Assembly: GCA_963697205.1 (NCBI GenBank)
Contig: CAVONB010000008.1
Location: 248,001 to 312,000 of the forward strand
Direction of reading: 5' to 3'
Source: CAVONB01 sp963697205
Lineage (GTDB): Bacteria; Pseudomonadota; Alphaproteobacteria; Rhizobiales; Hyphomicrobiaceae
Length of the DNA stretch: 64,000 nucleotides
Below, one piece after another: positions 1 through 10,244 of the stretch (its first letter is position 1; every line of letters begins with the position of its first letter). The notes under the pieces were generated by a model that worked only from the letters and a program-made list of their open reading frames with translations, had not been told where the DNA came from and searched no databases. A program made the position numbers and the translations under genes.

Positions 1-745
1 CGGTCGTGCCGTACGTGATCGGCTTGCCCGGCGCCCGGCGGCGGCCGCGCGGCCGCACCCAGCCGGTCTCCATCAGCACGTCGAGCGTCCCCTTGGATGT
101 GGCAACGCCGCGGATGGCCTCGATCTCCGCGCGCGTGACCGGCTGGTGATAGGCAATGATGGAAAGCGTCTCGAGCGCGGCCTTCGACAACCGCCGCTCT
201 TCCGCGGCATGTTTTTCCAGAAGGTAGGACAGATCGTCAGCGGTGCGGAACGACCACTTTCCGGCCACGCGCACCAGCGACACGCCGCGCCCGGCATAGC
301 TCTCCTGGAGCGCGGCGAGGACGGCGGCGACCTCGGTCCCCTCTGGCAGATGCGAGGCGAGGCGTGCCTCTGCCACCGGCTCCGAGGAGGCGAAGATCAT
401 GGCTTCAGTCACCCGCATGGCGTGGCGCAGCTGTTCGGGATCGAGCGAATGCGACGGCTCGGCATCCGCGGCTTCTTCAGGCTGAGGCTCAGCGGCCGGC
501 GGCGCGCCGTGGGCTTGAGCCTTGGGCGCCCCGTCAGCATGCGCGCCTTGCCCATCCTTGCTGCCCGCGTCGGCCTCCGGCGTTTCGCTGTTCTGCTCGG
601 CCGACAAGGCGTCGTGCAGCGCCCGCAACCGCGCCACGGCGCCAGCGGCGTCGTGCCCCTTGGGATCGCGCTCGGAAGACCTGTCGTCCACGTTCTCGTC
701 CTCGGACGCCGCCTTGGGCTCGGGCTTGGGCTCTGGATGACCCAT
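1..745 (-). CDS. scpB: Segregation and condensation protein B, C-terminus cut by window edge
   Basis: ScpB joins ScpA and the SMC ATPase to form condensin, which compacts and segregates the chromosome. The reading frame opens with an ATG at 745 and stays open to base 1, so the C-terminus lies outside the window. About 100 N-terminal residues are a low-complexity acidic and Pro/Ala-rich tail. The ScpB winged-helix domain follows: LDPEQLRHAMRVTEAMIFAS starts it, and AALETLSIIAYHQPVTRAEI and RGVATSKGTLDVLMETGWV are its most typical stretches. The gene lies 63 bases downstream of scpA on the same strand, the usual arrangement. The long tail is unusual compared with short ScpB proteins of about 190 residues, but N-terminal additions are common in high-GC alphaproteobacteria. 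Confidence 0.93.
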   Translation of the reverse strand, partial: MGHPEPKPEPKAASEDENVDDRSSERDPKGHDAAGAVARLRALHDALSAEQNSETPEADAGSKDGQGAHADGAPKAQAHGAPPAAEPQPEEAADAEPSHSLDPEQLRHAMRVTEAMIFASSEPVAEARLASHLPEGTEVAAVLAALQESYAGRGVSLVRVAGKWSFRTADDLSYLLEKHAAEERRLSKAALETLSIIAYHQPVTRAEIEAIRGVATSKGTLDVLMETGWVRPRGRRRAPGKPITYGTT

Positions 746-808
746 ATCAGCTGTCTACCCCCGATATGGCGAAAGGGTGGGGACCACGTTCGCCCGTTGC
801 AAGTCCTT

Positions 809-1759
809 TCATCCGTTCTGCTCAACGGCCGACGCCGCATCCCGCTTTCTGAGATAAAGCGGCGCAAAGGGCCGGTCCTGCTGGATGTCGATCAGGCCCT
901 CGCGGGCCATCTCCAGGGACGCGCCGAAGGCGCTGGCGAGCGCGGTGCGGTTGAACTCCGGCTCCGGATCGATCCGGTCCAGGAAAAGGTCGAGCTGCAA
1001 CCAATCGCCGGTCAGCTCCCCGATCATCCGCTCCAGCCGCCGCCGCGCGTCCTTTACCGACCATACCCGGCGGGCGCGGACCACGTGGCGCACCGGGATC
1101 GTCCGGCGGCGCTGGTCGGCGTAGGCCTTGAGCAGGTCGTAGATGGTCGCCGTGTAGGTCGTCTCGCGCACGGTGCGTACCGTCTCCGGCATGCCGCGCG
1201 CGAACACGTCGCGGTCGAGACGCTTGCGCGTCATCAGGCGGGCCGCGGCTTGGCGCATGGCATCGAGGCGCATCAGTCGGAAGTTCAGGCGGCGCGCCAT
1301 TTCCTCTGCCGAGAGTTGCTCGCCCGGCGTCTCCTCGCGCGGCAACAAAAGGCGCGATTTGAGCAGCGTCAGCCAAGCGGCCATGACCAGATAGTCGGCC
1401 GCCACCTCGAGCCGCAGGCGATGGGCTTCCGAGATGAAGGCGAGATACTGGTCGACCAGCGCCAGCATCGACACCTGGGCCAGATCGACCTTCTGGGTGC
1501 GCGCCAGGGCCAAAAGCAGATCGAGCGGGCCCTCGAAGCCGGCGACATCGACGATCAGCGCGCCGTCGCCATCCGGCAGGTCGTCCCCCGACGGGGCTTC
1601 CCAGTCGGCGATGCGATCGGCCGCCGCGCCGCTCTCAGGATCTGGCCCGTCGGGTCGGGGGGGATTGGTATCGTCGCCTGAACCCTGCATGTCGTCTCGT
1701 TGGGCGCTGCGGGCATCCCCGACCGTGCCGGTCGGACGGGCCACAGCTGCCTCATCCAC
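809..1759 (-). CDS. scpA: Segregation and condensation protein A (kleisin)
   Basis: ScpA is the kleisin subunit that bridges the two SMC heads and binds ScpB. The family signature is clear: FEGPLDLLLALARTQKVDL near residue 75, then LEVAADYLVMAAWLTLLKSR, and a C-terminal winged-helix part ending near the stop. The length is 316 residues from a GTG start at 1759; the first 60 residues are low-complexity. An ATG at 1690 would give 293 residues, nearer the family norm, so the start is uncertain. No strong ribosome binding site marks either one. It lies between nagZ, 212 bases upstream, and scpB, 63 bases downstream, and is probably co-transcribed with both. Confidence 0.92.
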   Translation of the reverse strand: MDEAAVARPTGTVGDARSAQRDDMQGSGDDTNPPRPDGPDPESGAAADRIADWEAPSGDDLPDGDGALIVDVAGFEGPLDLLLALARTQKVDLAQVSMLALVDQYLAFISEAHRLRLEVAADYLVMAAWLTLLKSRLLLPREETPGEQLSAEEMARRLNFRLMRLDAMRQAAARLMTRKRLDRDVFARGMPETVRTVRETTYTATIYDLLKAYADQRRRTIPVRHVVRARRVWSVKDARRRLERMIGELTGDWLQLDLFLDRIDPEPEFNRTALASAFGASLEMAREGLIDIQQDRPFAPLYLRKRDAASAVEQNG

Positions 1760-1971
1760 GATAGCGCCCCCGCCGGCCTCGAGGGCCGACGAGTCGCGCG
1801 CACCATGACGACCCTATACACGATGGCCGAACGCCGGCCGTGACAAATCCGCCAAAGCAGGTCCGCCAAAGCAGGCCCCCGATGGATCGATGTCCGCGCG
1901 GGCCCGCTCCGAGCGGACCGTCTGCCCGGCCGGCCATTGGACAGGGATTGCCGTCGCCGCGTCGACTGGGG

Positions 1972-3003
1972 TCAGGCGAGCCCGGCGGGGCGATCCGCCC
2001 CCAGCACCCAGTCGAGCGCAGCTTCGGCCGCGGCCCGATCGAAGGGGAGGGGTGTCGCCGCCGTCACCGCCCGCGCACGCTGGTACCGCGCCAGCGCCGG
2101 CCCCGACAGGAACGGCACGACGTCGGCCGCCGCCGCCATTTCTGCGGCGTCCCCGTTGCAGTGCAGCACGACATCCGAGCCCGCCCGGATCACGGCCCCG
2201 GCTCGCTCGGCAAACGTGCCGGTCAGCGCGCGCATGGAAATGTCGTCGCTCATCAGCAGACCATCGAAGCCGATCTCGCCGCGCAGCACCTGAGCATGGA
2301 CGGTCGGGGAGACGCTCGCCGGCCGCTCGGGATCGACGGCGGTGAAGACCACGTGCGCGGTCATCGCGGCGGGTATCCCGGCCAATGCGCGGAACGGCGC
2401 GAAGTCGGATGCCGACAGATCGGCGTGCGCGGTGTCCACGACCGGTAAGGCCAGATGGCTGTCCGCCGTCGCCCGCCCGTGACCAGGAATGTGCTTCATG
2501 ACCGGCAGCACCGCCCCGTCGCGGTAGCCCTGCGCCACGCCGCCGCCCAGCTGCACGACGTCGTCGACGGCGATCCCGTACGCCCTGTCGCCGATGATCC
2601 TGTCGGAGCCGGCCACGGGCACATCGAGCACGGGCGCGCAATTGACGTCGATGTCGAGGGCGCGCAGGTCGGCGGCAACCAGACGGGCGACGATGCGCGC
2701 TGCGCTCACGGCACGCTCGGGCGCTTCGCGATAGCGGGCTGCGTAGGCGCTGGCCGGCGGTAGTGCACGTCCCAGCGGCGGTCGCAACCGCTGCACGCGC
2801 CCGCCCTCCTGGTCGATCAGCACCGGCAGCGTGGCGTCGCCGACGGCGGACCGGACCGCGCGCACCAGGGTACGGATCTGGTCGGGAGCCTCGCAATTGC
2901 GCGCAAAGAGGATGAAGCCACACGGGCGATGGGCGGCGAGAAAAGCACGCTCATCATCGGTCAGTGTGAGGCCGCGGGCGCCGACGATCAGGGCTTTCAG
3001 CAT
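1972..3003 (-). CDS. nagZ: Beta-N-acetylhexosaminidase
   Basis: NagZ (glycoside hydrolase family 3) is a cytoplasmic enzyme that removes N-acetylglucosamine from anhydro-muropeptides during cell-wall recycling. The motifs are textbook: LPVLIDQEGGRVQRLRPP at about residue 60, and the catalytic loop KHIPGHGRATADSH with its His/Asp dyad near residue 165. The start is taken at the ATG at 3003, giving MLKALIVGARG; the open frame extends 13 codons further but those codons do not match the family. The length of 343 residues is normal. It sits between the SPOR protein gene and scpA on the same strand, an order conserved in Hyphomicrobiales. Confidence 0.95.
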   Translation of the reverse strand: MLKALIVGARGLTLTDDERAFLAAHRPCGFILFARNCEAPDQIRTLVRAVRSAVGDATLPVLIDQEGGRVQRLRPPLGRALPPASAYAARYREAPERAVSAARIVARLVAADLRALDIDVNCAPVLDVPVAGSDRIIGDRAYGIAVDDVVQLGGGVAQGYRDGAVLPVMKHIPGHGRATADSHLALPVVDTAHADLSASDFAPFRALAGIPAAMTAHVVFTAVDPERPASVSPTVHAQVLRGEIGFDGLLMSDDISMRALTGTFAERAGAVIRAGSDVVLHCNGDAAEMAAAADVVPFLSGPALARYQRARAVTAATPLPFDRAAAEAALDWVLGADRPAGLA

Positions 3004-3091
3004 GGGGCGGACGGTACAGTCACTGCGGCCTGAAACCAGCACCTCGTCCGGCTGCGCCCGTACCTAGCGGGAGCACCAGCACGCTCTCGCC

Positions 3092-5020
3092 TCACTGCGC
3101 GGCGGCCCAGCAGCCGGAATACCCCGACGCCTTGAGCTGCGTGCACAGCGCCGTGGCGTCCGCCCGCGAACCGCCAGGCCCGACCACCAGGCGATGGTAG
3201 ATGCCCTTGGCGCCCAGATCGACCTGCTTGACGGTCGGCGTCTTGCCCTGCAGCACCTGATACTTCTGCTGCAGGTCTGCGAAGGCCTTGAGGGCATCCA
3301 TCGACGAGCGGTGCGAGGCCAGCACGGCCACATAGGTGCGCGACCCCGTCGAACTCGGCGTCGCCACGGATTTCCTGGGGGCCGTCGCGGTCGGCGCCGG
3401 CGGCGGAGCCTTCGCGATGCGCGTCGGCGCGGAAGCCGGGCGGGTCGGCGGTGGTGCGGCGTCCACTTCGCGCCCCTGAGGCGTCGACGGCAGCGAGATC
3501 GTCTTGACCTCCGGCGGAGCCGGAGGTGGCACGGGCTGGGGTGCCTGCGGCGCTGCACCGAGGCGGATCGGTCCGGTCATGCCCGGCGGGACACTGAGAC
3601 CGGCTGGCGCGACGCCGGAAACGGCCGGAGCCGGGGGCGGCGGCGCCAAAGAGCCGTCGGGGCGGACTGGAACGACGCGCACCGTGCGCACGCCTTCGTC
3701 GGCGAGCGAGCCCGTCCGCTGGTCGGTGGCCTCGCCGCTGCCCACGGCGCCGCCTTCCGTCAGGCGCTGGCCCATGACCTTGACGCCCTTGTTGGCGAAC
3801 TGCTTGCCGCCGACGTCGGCGGGCGCGGTCCGCGCCGGGGCGCGATCCGCCTTCACGATCGGCGGCTTGCCGATGCCCTGCGGAGCGAGCAATTGTTTGT
3901 AGGCGAAGGCCAATCCGCCGCCGAGGGCGATCGCGCCAACGAGCGCGCCGACGATCAGAAAGCCACGCGAGCGCCGGGGCTCCTCCTCGTAGTCCTCTTC
4001 GTCGTCGTAGTCGTGATCGGCTTCCGCCACCATATCGCGGCCGCCATACGCCTGGCCGTGCGGATCATCGCCGTATTGCGCATCCAGATGCGGCGCGCCG
4101 CCATGCGCGTACCCGATCCCCGGCTCCTCCGGCGCCTGCGGCCAGCCGCGCGGCGCATCGCCATAGCCACCGGGATGCCGGTCATAGCCTTGCGGCTGGC
4201 CGTGTCCCGCCATATGGCCCGGCAAGCCGCCGGGCGGTTGCGTGCGCGGCGCGAATCCGGGTTCGGTGCGCGCGTTCGGCATGTAGGCGCCGAGATTGTA
4301 AGAGGACGGGTCCGCGTGCGCATCGCGTGGCGGCGCGGCCTGCAGCGGCGGCGGCTGATGCAGCCCGGTCGGCTGGCCGTGCTGCTGACCCAGTGGGTGG
4401 CCGGGCTGCTGGAATTGATCGTACGCCGCTCCGCGAAGGTTGGGCGGCTGAGGCTGGGTCCGATGCTGCGGTGGCCGCGGCGGCGCCGTCGCGGGATCGG
4501 GCGCGTAATGCGGCGCAGCAGGCCCACCATGCGATGCAGCGGGCGGCGCGGCGTGATGGGGGGCCTGGGGCGCGGGCGGCGGCTGCGCCGAAAACCGCTC
4601 GAACTGCGGTGGGGACGTAATCGGCGCCATCTGCGCGCCGGGCGCAGGCGCGTGCCGCTGCGGCGGCGCCTGGTTCGGCGTCTGCGGCGCGCGACGCGGC
4701 GGCGGTTGCGGCGGCGCGGCGTAGGCGTCCTGCACACCGGCGGCATCGGGATAATGATAGCCGCCGTATCCCGGCGCTGCGCCTTGCTGCGGCGGCGGAT
4801 GGCCATGCGCGGGCTGCGGCGGCCAGGTCGGCTGCTGGGGAGGTTGCTGCGGCTGGGCCCAGCCGTGCGCTTCGGCCCCCTGGGCCGGCGGCCACGACGG
4901 CGCGGCGGGCGGGGCATGCTGGGGATGCGCGAACTGCCCGTCTCCTCCGCCGGCCATAGGACGACGCGGAGGCGCGGGACGCGGTGGCGGGTTTCCGGCG
5001 GGCATGCTGTTTCGCGTCAT
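3092..5020 (-). CDS. SPOR-domain membrane protein with long Pro/Gln-rich cytoplasmic tail
   Basis: SPOR domains bind denuded peptidoglycan and bring proteins to the division septum. The protein has 642 residues in three parts. Residues 1-345 are a Pro/Gln/Ala-rich disordered region ending in an acidic DEEDYEEEPRRSR stretch. One transmembrane helix follows (about 352-375, GFLIVGALVGAIALGGGLAF). The rest is a periplasmic Pro-rich linker and a C-terminal SPOR domain (about 560-642) that starts TYVAVLASHRSSMDALKAF. The topology is type II: cytoplasmic N-terminus, periplasmic SPOR. The ATG at 5020 is the only sensible start. It lies between argS and nagZ, the position typical of SPOR proteins in this order. 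The disordered tail is longer than usual. A partner in division is inferred, not shown. Confidence 0.9.
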   Translation of the reverse strand: MTRNSMPAGNPPPRPAPPRRPMAGGGDGQFAHPQHAPPAAPSWPPAQGAEAHGWAQPQQPPQQPTWPPQPAHGHPPPQQGAAPGYGGYHYPDAAGVQDAYAAPPQPPPRRAPQTPNQAPPQRHAPAPGAQMAPITSPPQFERFSAQPPPAPQAPHHAAPPAASHGGPAAPHYAPDPATAPPRPPQHRTQPQPPNLRGAAYDQFQQPGHPLGQQHGQPTGLHQPPPLQAAPPRDAHADPSSYNLGAYMPNARTEPGFAPRTQPPGGLPGHMAGHGQPQGYDRHPGGYGDAPRGWPQAPEEPGIGYAHGGAPHLDAQYGDDPHGQAYGGRDMVAEADHDYDDEEDYEEEPRRSRGFLIVGALVGAIALGGGLAFAYKQLLAPQGIGKPPIVKADRAPARTAPADVGGKQFANKGVKVMGQRLTEGGAVGSGEATDQRTGSLADEGVRTVRVVPVRPDGSLAPPPPAPAVSGVAPAGLSVPPGMTGPIRLGAAPQAPQPVPPPAPPEVKTISLPSTPQGREVDAAPPPTRPASAPTRIAKAPPPAPTATAPRKSVATPSSTGSRTYVAVLASHRSSMDALKAFADLQQKYQVLQGKTPTVKQVDLGAKGIYHRLVVGPGGSRADATALCTQLKASGYSGCWAAAQ

Positions 5021-5087
5021 TGTCTAGTTCCCTCGCCGAACGCGCCATCGATTCAAACGAATCGAATCGTAACAGATCGTGCGCGCA

Positions 5088-6842
5088 CTAGCGCATCTCA
5101 TCCGGTGCGGTGACCCCCAATACCCCCAGCCCCGAGGCGATGACCTGACGGGTCGCCGCCACCAGTGCGAGTCTGGCCGCAGTGGCACCCCGGTCACTGG
5201 CTTGGATAAAGCGCAAATGTGGCGAATCATTGCCTCGCGCCCACTGCCCGTGGAAGGCAGCGGCCGTCTCGTAGAGATAGAAAGCGAGCCGATGCGGCGC
5301 ATGCTCGCGGGCCGCCGTCTCGATGACGCGCGGGAAGGCGGCGAGCCGCTTGACGAGGTCGACTTCGCCGGCGTCGCTGAGCGTCGAAAGATCGGCCGAT
5401 AGGGCGGCCTGCGGCGTCAGGTCGGGGAAGGCTTCCGCCACGTTGCGAAACACCGAGCGGCAGCGCGCGTGCGCATACTGAACGTAGAACACGGGGTTGT
5501 CCTTCGACTGCTCGGTCACCTTGGCAAAGTCGAAGTCGAGCTTCATCTCGGGCGTGCGGTAGATCATCATGAAGCGCACGGGATCGCGCCCGACCTCGTC
5601 GACCACGTCGCGCAGCGTCTCGAAGGTGCCCGCCCGCTTCGACATCTTCACCGGCTCCCCGTCGCGCAAGAGGTTGACGAGCTCGGTGACTTTCACGTCG
5701 AGCTTCAAGTCTCCCTGCGACAGCGCGTCGACGGCGGCCTGCATGCGCCGGATGTAGCCCTTGTGATCGGCGCCCCACACGTTGATGAGCTGCCGGAAGC
5801 CGCGCCGGAGCTTGTTCCGGTGATAGGCCATGTCGGCGGCGAAGTACGTGTAGCTGCCGTCCGACTTCACGAGCGCCCGGTCCACGTCGTCGCCGTACTG
5901 GGTCGCCTTGAACAGGATCTGCTCCCGCGCCTCCCAGTCGTCGGTCTTCTCCCCCTTCGGCGCCTCCAGCATGCCCTTGTAGATCAGCCCCTTGGCCTCG
6001 AGCTCCGCGATCGTGTCGGCGATCTCGTCGTGGCCCGACGCCGTCAGCGAGGCCTCCGAGAAGAACAGGTCGTGGCGGATGTCGAGCGTGGCGAGGTCGT
6101 CCTTGATGGCGGCGAGCATCGCGGTGATCGCTGCCTGCCGCACGACCGGCAGCCATTCGGCCTCGGACTTGGCGAGCAGCGCCGAGCCGTGCGCTTTCGC
6201 GAGCGCCTGGCCGACCGGCACCAGGTACTGCCCCGGATAGAGCCCCTTGGGGATCTCGCCGATCTCTTCGCCCAGCGCCTCGCGGTAGCGCAGGTAGGCA
6301 GACCGCGCGAGCACGTCGACCTGCGCGCCGGCATCGTTGATGTAGTATTCGCGGGTGACGTCATAGCCGGCGAACGCCAGCAGGTTTGCGAGCGCATCGC
6401 CGAACACCGCGCCGCGGCAGTGACCGACGTGCATCGGGCCGGTCGGATTGGCCGACACGTACTCGACGTTGATCTTCTGGCCCCCGCCCAGATCGGATCG
6501 ACCGAAGCGTGCGCCCTCCGCCAGGATCTGGTGCACGATGCGGTGCCAGAACGCGGGCGCCAACGTCAGGTTGATGAAGCCGGGCCCCGCCACCTCGACC
6601 TTGGCGATGTCGCCGGACGCACCGAGCTTCGCTGCGATCATGTCGGCCAGATCGCGCGGCTTCATGCGCGCGGCCTTCGCGAGCGTCATCGCGACGTTGG
6701 AGGCGACGTCGCCATGCGCGGCATCGCGCGTCGCCTCGACCGTGATCGCGGGCACGGCAAGGTCGGCCGGCAGCGTGCCGTCGGCCTTCAGGGCTTCGAC
6801 GATGGCGGCGATCTCGCCGGCGAAGTGAGCATAGACGTTCAT
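5088..6842 (-). CDS. argS: Arginyl-tRNA synthetase
   Basis: ArgRS charges tRNA-Arg with arginine and is a class I synthetase. The HIGH-type signature appears as PMHVGH near residue 132, within the diagnostic block SANPTGPMHVGHCRGAVFGD. The KMSKR loop (EPVKMSKRAGTF) is near residue 398. The C-terminal anticodon-binding domain is present. The start at 6842 (MNVYAHFAGEIAAIVEAL) is chosen because the open frame further upstream encodes low-complexity sequence with no family match; this gives 584 residues, the usual size. The stop is 67 bases before the SPOR gene start, so the genes are probably one transcript. Confidence 0.96.
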   Translation of the reverse strand: MNVYAHFAGEIAAIVEALKADGTLPADLAVPAITVEATRDAAHGDVASNVAMTLAKAARMKPRDLADMIAAKLGASGDIAKVEVAGPGFINLTLAPAFWHRIVHQILAEGARFGRSDLGGGQKINVEYVSANPTGPMHVGHCRGAVFGDALANLLAFAGYDVTREYYINDAGAQVDVLARSAYLRYREALGEEIGEIPKGLYPGQYLVPVGQALAKAHGSALLAKSEAEWLPVVRQAAITAMLAAIKDDLATLDIRHDLFFSEASLTASGHDEIADTIAELEAKGLIYKGMLEAPKGEKTDDWEAREQILFKATQYGDDVDRALVKSDGSYTYFAADMAYHRNKLRRGFRQLINVWGADHKGYIRRMQAAVDALSQGDLKLDVKVTELVNLLRDGEPVKMSKRAGTFETLRDVVDEVGRDPVRFMMIYRTPEMKLDFDFAKVTEQSKDNPVFYVQYAHARCRSVFRNVAEAFPDLTPQAALSADLSTLSDAGEVDLVKRLAAFPRVIETAAREHAPHRLAFYLYETAAAFHGQWARGNDSPHLRFIQASDRGATAARLALVAATRQVIASGLGVLGVTAPDEMR

Positions 6843-7177
6843 CTGGGCGACAGCCTTGTCGGGCGCGACCGCAGATGGCGGCCGGGCAGCGGATCGGTTC
6901 GGTGTCTCGTGCGCCCCGTATAGCGCCGGTGGCGGGAGAGGGCTAGACGCGGGTGTGGGGGGCAGGGGCGCGATCCGTTCGTGGGGGAAGAACCAGGTCC
7001 GCGCATTGAGCGGCAAGCGTGCGATCTGCGAAGTGTGGCGCCAGCGCGTGTCTCCCCAAAAATCGGCTCGCACTCAGGAAGAGGCGCTTGCGGAAGGTCT
7101 TCCACCGGCCCAGTCTACCGGGGTTAGGTACGTGCCCTGGTCTTGGGCTTCATTCACGTGTGCGGGGAGTGATTGCG
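6843..7177. other. Intergenic region between divergent argS and the secreted protein gene
   Basis: This 335-base gap separates two divergent genes and should hold both promoters. The only clear signal is a GGGGAG ribosome binding site at about 7164 serving the ATG at 7178. The open frames crossing it are extensions of argS and of the secreted protein, with no family support. I see no RNA gene, repeat or convincing -35/-10 pair. Confidence 0.5.
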
Positions 7178-10100
7178 ATGACGATTGAATTGGTGTCGGT
7201 CAGTACGGCTGGCGGCGTGGGGATGTTCGGTAGCGTTATCTCGCCAGGTGGCGTCTCGGCCGATGGGCGGTACGTGGCGTTCTTCAGCAGCGCCCCGAAC
7301 CTGGTCGCTGGCGATACGAACGTAGCCAACGACGTTTTCGTGCGCGACACGGTCGCGGGCACCACGACGCGCATTTCCGTTGACGGCGTGGGGGCGCAAG
7401 GTGACGGGAGCAGCTACTCGGCTTCGATCTCCGCCGACGGGCGGTATGTGGCATTTGCCAGCGACGCCGTGAACCTCGTCGCTGACGATACGAATGGGAT
7501 ACGTGACGTCTTCGTGCGCGACACTGTCGCCGGCACGACGACGCGCCTCTCGGTCGATGGCGCCGGGGCACAAGGAAACAGCACCAGCTACAATCCCTCG
7601 ATTTCCGCCGACGGGCGGTACGTGGCGTTCTACAGCAACGCTTCAAACCTTGTCGCCGGCGATACGAATGGAGCCACTGACGTCTTCGTGCGCGACACGG
7701 TCGCAGGCACGACGACGCGCATCTCCGTCGATGGCGCTGGGGCGCAAGCAAACAGTGGAAGCAGCGCGGCTTCGATCTCCGCCGACGGGCGGTACGTGGC
7801 GTTCTCCAGCGACGCCACGAACCTCGTCGTTGGAGATACGAATGGAAACTCTGACGTCTTTGTGCGCGACACGGTCGTCGGCACGACGACGCGCCTCTCG
7901 GTCGATGGCACCGGAGTGCAGGGAAACGGATACAGTTCCAATCCCTCGATCTCCGCCGACGGGCGGTACGTGGCGTTCTCCAGCAACGCCACGAACCTCG
8001 TCGTTGGCGATACGAATGGAGCCTCTGACGTCTTCGTGCGCGACACCGTCGCCGGCACGACGACGCGCCTCACGATCGACGGCACCGGGGTGCAGGGAAA
8101 CGGATACAGCTACAATCCCTCGATCTCTGCCGACGGACGGTACGTGGCGCTCTCCAGCGACGCCACGAACCTCGTCGTTGGAGATACGAATGGAGCCTCT
8201 GACGTCTTCGTGCGCGACACCGTCGCCGGCACGACGACGCGCCTCACGATCGACGGCACCGGGGTGCAGGGAAACGGATACAGCTACAATCCCTCGATCT
8301 CTGCCGACGGACGGTACATTGGGTTCTACACCTTAGCGTCGAATTTCACGGCTAGTGATACGAATGGCACCTACGACGTCTTCCTCGCCTCCAATCCACT
8401 CCTTTCCTCCGACGCGCTCATTAGGGTGTTGTCCCCAGGGGTACCGAACATTCAATCGACGACACTATCGTCGTCACCGGTTGCGCCGAACGTGGCGTCG
8501 AACTTCGCCTGGACGGGGAGCGGGGCAGCGCCGGCGGTGGTCAGCGCGCCCTCGTTTTATCCGCCGACACACACGCTGGCCGGTATCAACGACGGCGTCT
8601 ACGGGAACTCGTCGTCGTATCTGCACTCTGCGCCGTTCTGGGTGAAGATCGACCTCGGCACGGGCCGTGTGTTCGATCAGGTTTCTCTGGGGCGCGACAG
8701 GACCGGGTTTTTCAACGATCGCGATCCGGGCCAGTTCCGCGTCTACGTCTCGGCCAACGAAGCCGTCTATGCCAACGGCGACGCCACGAATGACACGAGC
8801 GAGTACACGCTCGTTTACGACTCCGGAGTCAACGGCTACAGCGGGCTGGTGAACTTCGCCGAAACCGTCATCGCCCAATTCGCGCCCGTGCTCGGGCGCT
8901 ACGTCAAGATCGAATTCTATGCCGGGTCCGGTTTCCTGGAGCCGGCCATCGACGAAATCCAAGTCCGTCGCAGTTACGAACTCATCGGCGATGACACCTT
9001 CATAGCGAACGCGCAGACCCTCGTCAGCGGGACTGTGTTGCGACGGATTCATCGGTAACGACACGCTGCGCATCGAAGGCGGCGGCACGGTGGACCTGAC
9101 GAGCGGAGTGACGCTGACAAGCATCGAGCAGATCGAACTCGCAGGTCCAGGCAACACGACCGCCATAGTCACCGCCGCCCAGGCCGCGCTGATCACCAGT
9201 GCGGCCGGCGCCAAAGACGTCGTGCAGATCGCCAGCGGCAGCGCCTCGGAGGCCCTTGTCGCCGACCTCATCTTGAACGCCGGTGTCGAGCGCGTCGAAT
9301 GGTCGATCCCGGGCTTCGCATCCGCGGTCGAGGCGGTGCCCGACGGTTCCGGCGGCTTTATCATCTCCTACGACGACGGCGACGACTTGAAGCCGTGGGA
9401 TACGATCGACGCCCAATACGACAGCCTCGGCCGCAAGGTCTCGCAGACCAACGACTACGACTTCCCCGGACCCGAGGGTGGCATCACGCTCAACTTCACG
9501 TATGATCCTGTGACAGGCTTCGCGACGACGATCGTCAACACCGACGGCCATTTGACCCGCACGTTCTCCACCATCACGACGACGCTGGAGAACGGCGTGG
9601 TCACCAAGGTCGACACGATCAACGACAACAACACGGCTTCGAACGCCGACGACACGCTGGTCGAGCAATTCTTCACGGCCGGCGTCATCACGCTGGAGCG
9701 CACGACCGACACCTCGAGCGGCAACGCCGGCAAACCCTGGCTCTACATCGACCGCGAGTACGACGGCGGCGTGACGCAGATCTTCCGCACGTTCTGGGAC
9801 GCGGGCGTCAACGGCGGCGGCCAGCAGGTGGTCGGCACGGCGGGGTCGCAGGTGATCGAGGGCGTGGTGGCCGGTGGCGGCGTGTCGACCACCGACGACG
9901 CGCTGGTCGGCGGCGCGGGGGCGGACACATTCCGCTTCGTGCCCGGTTTCGGCCATGACACCATCTACGACTTCGCCGACGGTACGGATCTTCTCGACCT
10001 CAGCTCATACGCGGCCGGCATCGACACGCTGGCCGAGCTGCAAAATGCGGCGAGCATCACCCAGGTGGCGTTCGGGGCGGGATTCAACACCGTGATCGCG

Positions 10101-10178
10101 TTCAACGGCACGAGCGACCAGATCACCATCCGCAACTTCACCGTCGCCCAGCTCGGCGACGCCGACTTCGCGGTATAG
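7178..10178 (+). CDS. Large secreted protein: seven-repeat beta-propeller, discoidin-like domain, RTX-type C-terminus (one frameshift)
   Basis: The predicted protein has about 999 residues once one frameshift is repaired. The N-terminal 400 residues contain seven 58-residue PD40/TolB-like repeats built on ISADGRYVAFSSDATNLV and DVFVRDTVAGTTTRL, which suit a seven-bladed propeller. Residues 440-615 resemble a discoidin (F5/8 C) carbohydrate-binding fold (FWVKIDLGTGRVFDQVSLGR). The C-terminal part has a haemolysin-type element (VGGAGADTFRFVPGFGHDTI) and ends in an acidic, Phe/Val-rich tail typical of type I secretion substrates. No signal peptide is seen, consistent with type I export. The frame breaks near 9033-9040; removing one base joins it to the frame ending at 10178. 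The ATG at 7178 follows GGGGAG. A surface or matrix adhesin is inferred; no secretion genes are nearby. Confidence 0.75.
7247..8400 (+). repeat. Seven tandem 174-base repeats in the propeller region
   Basis: The motif encoding SADGRYVA recurs with an exact 174-base period (at about 7256, 7430, 7604, 7778, 7952, 8126 and 8300). Each unit encodes one 58-residue blade. Bases 8009-8143 and 8183-8317 are identical over 135 bases, so the last two complete units were duplicated or converted recently. Confidence 0.9.
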
Positions 10179-10184
10179 CGGTCG

Positions 10185-10217
10185 GACGGGCGCGTGCGCC
10201 GCTGCGCACGCCCCGTC
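10185..10217. terminator. Hairpin between convergent genes
   Basis: A left arm beginning GACGGGCGCGTGCGC pairs with a right arm GCGCACGCCCCGTC across a CGCT loop, with one bulged base. It lies in the 66-base gap between the secreted protein stop (10178) and the stop of the convergent ytoQ-like gene (10245). There is no clear T-run, so its role as a two-way terminator is inferred from position and stem strength. Confidence 0.45.
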
Positions 10218-10244
10218 GCGTCAAGCCATCGCGCAGCCGGACCT

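Noticed and set aside
146..1681. 511-residue open frame on the plus strand
   Set aside because: It lies antisense to scpA and scpB, has no family pattern, and is an effect of high GC content.
3194..5113. 639-residue Arg-rich open frame on the plus strand
   Set aside because: It is antisense to the SPOR gene; its composition mirrors the Pro/Gln-rich coding strand.
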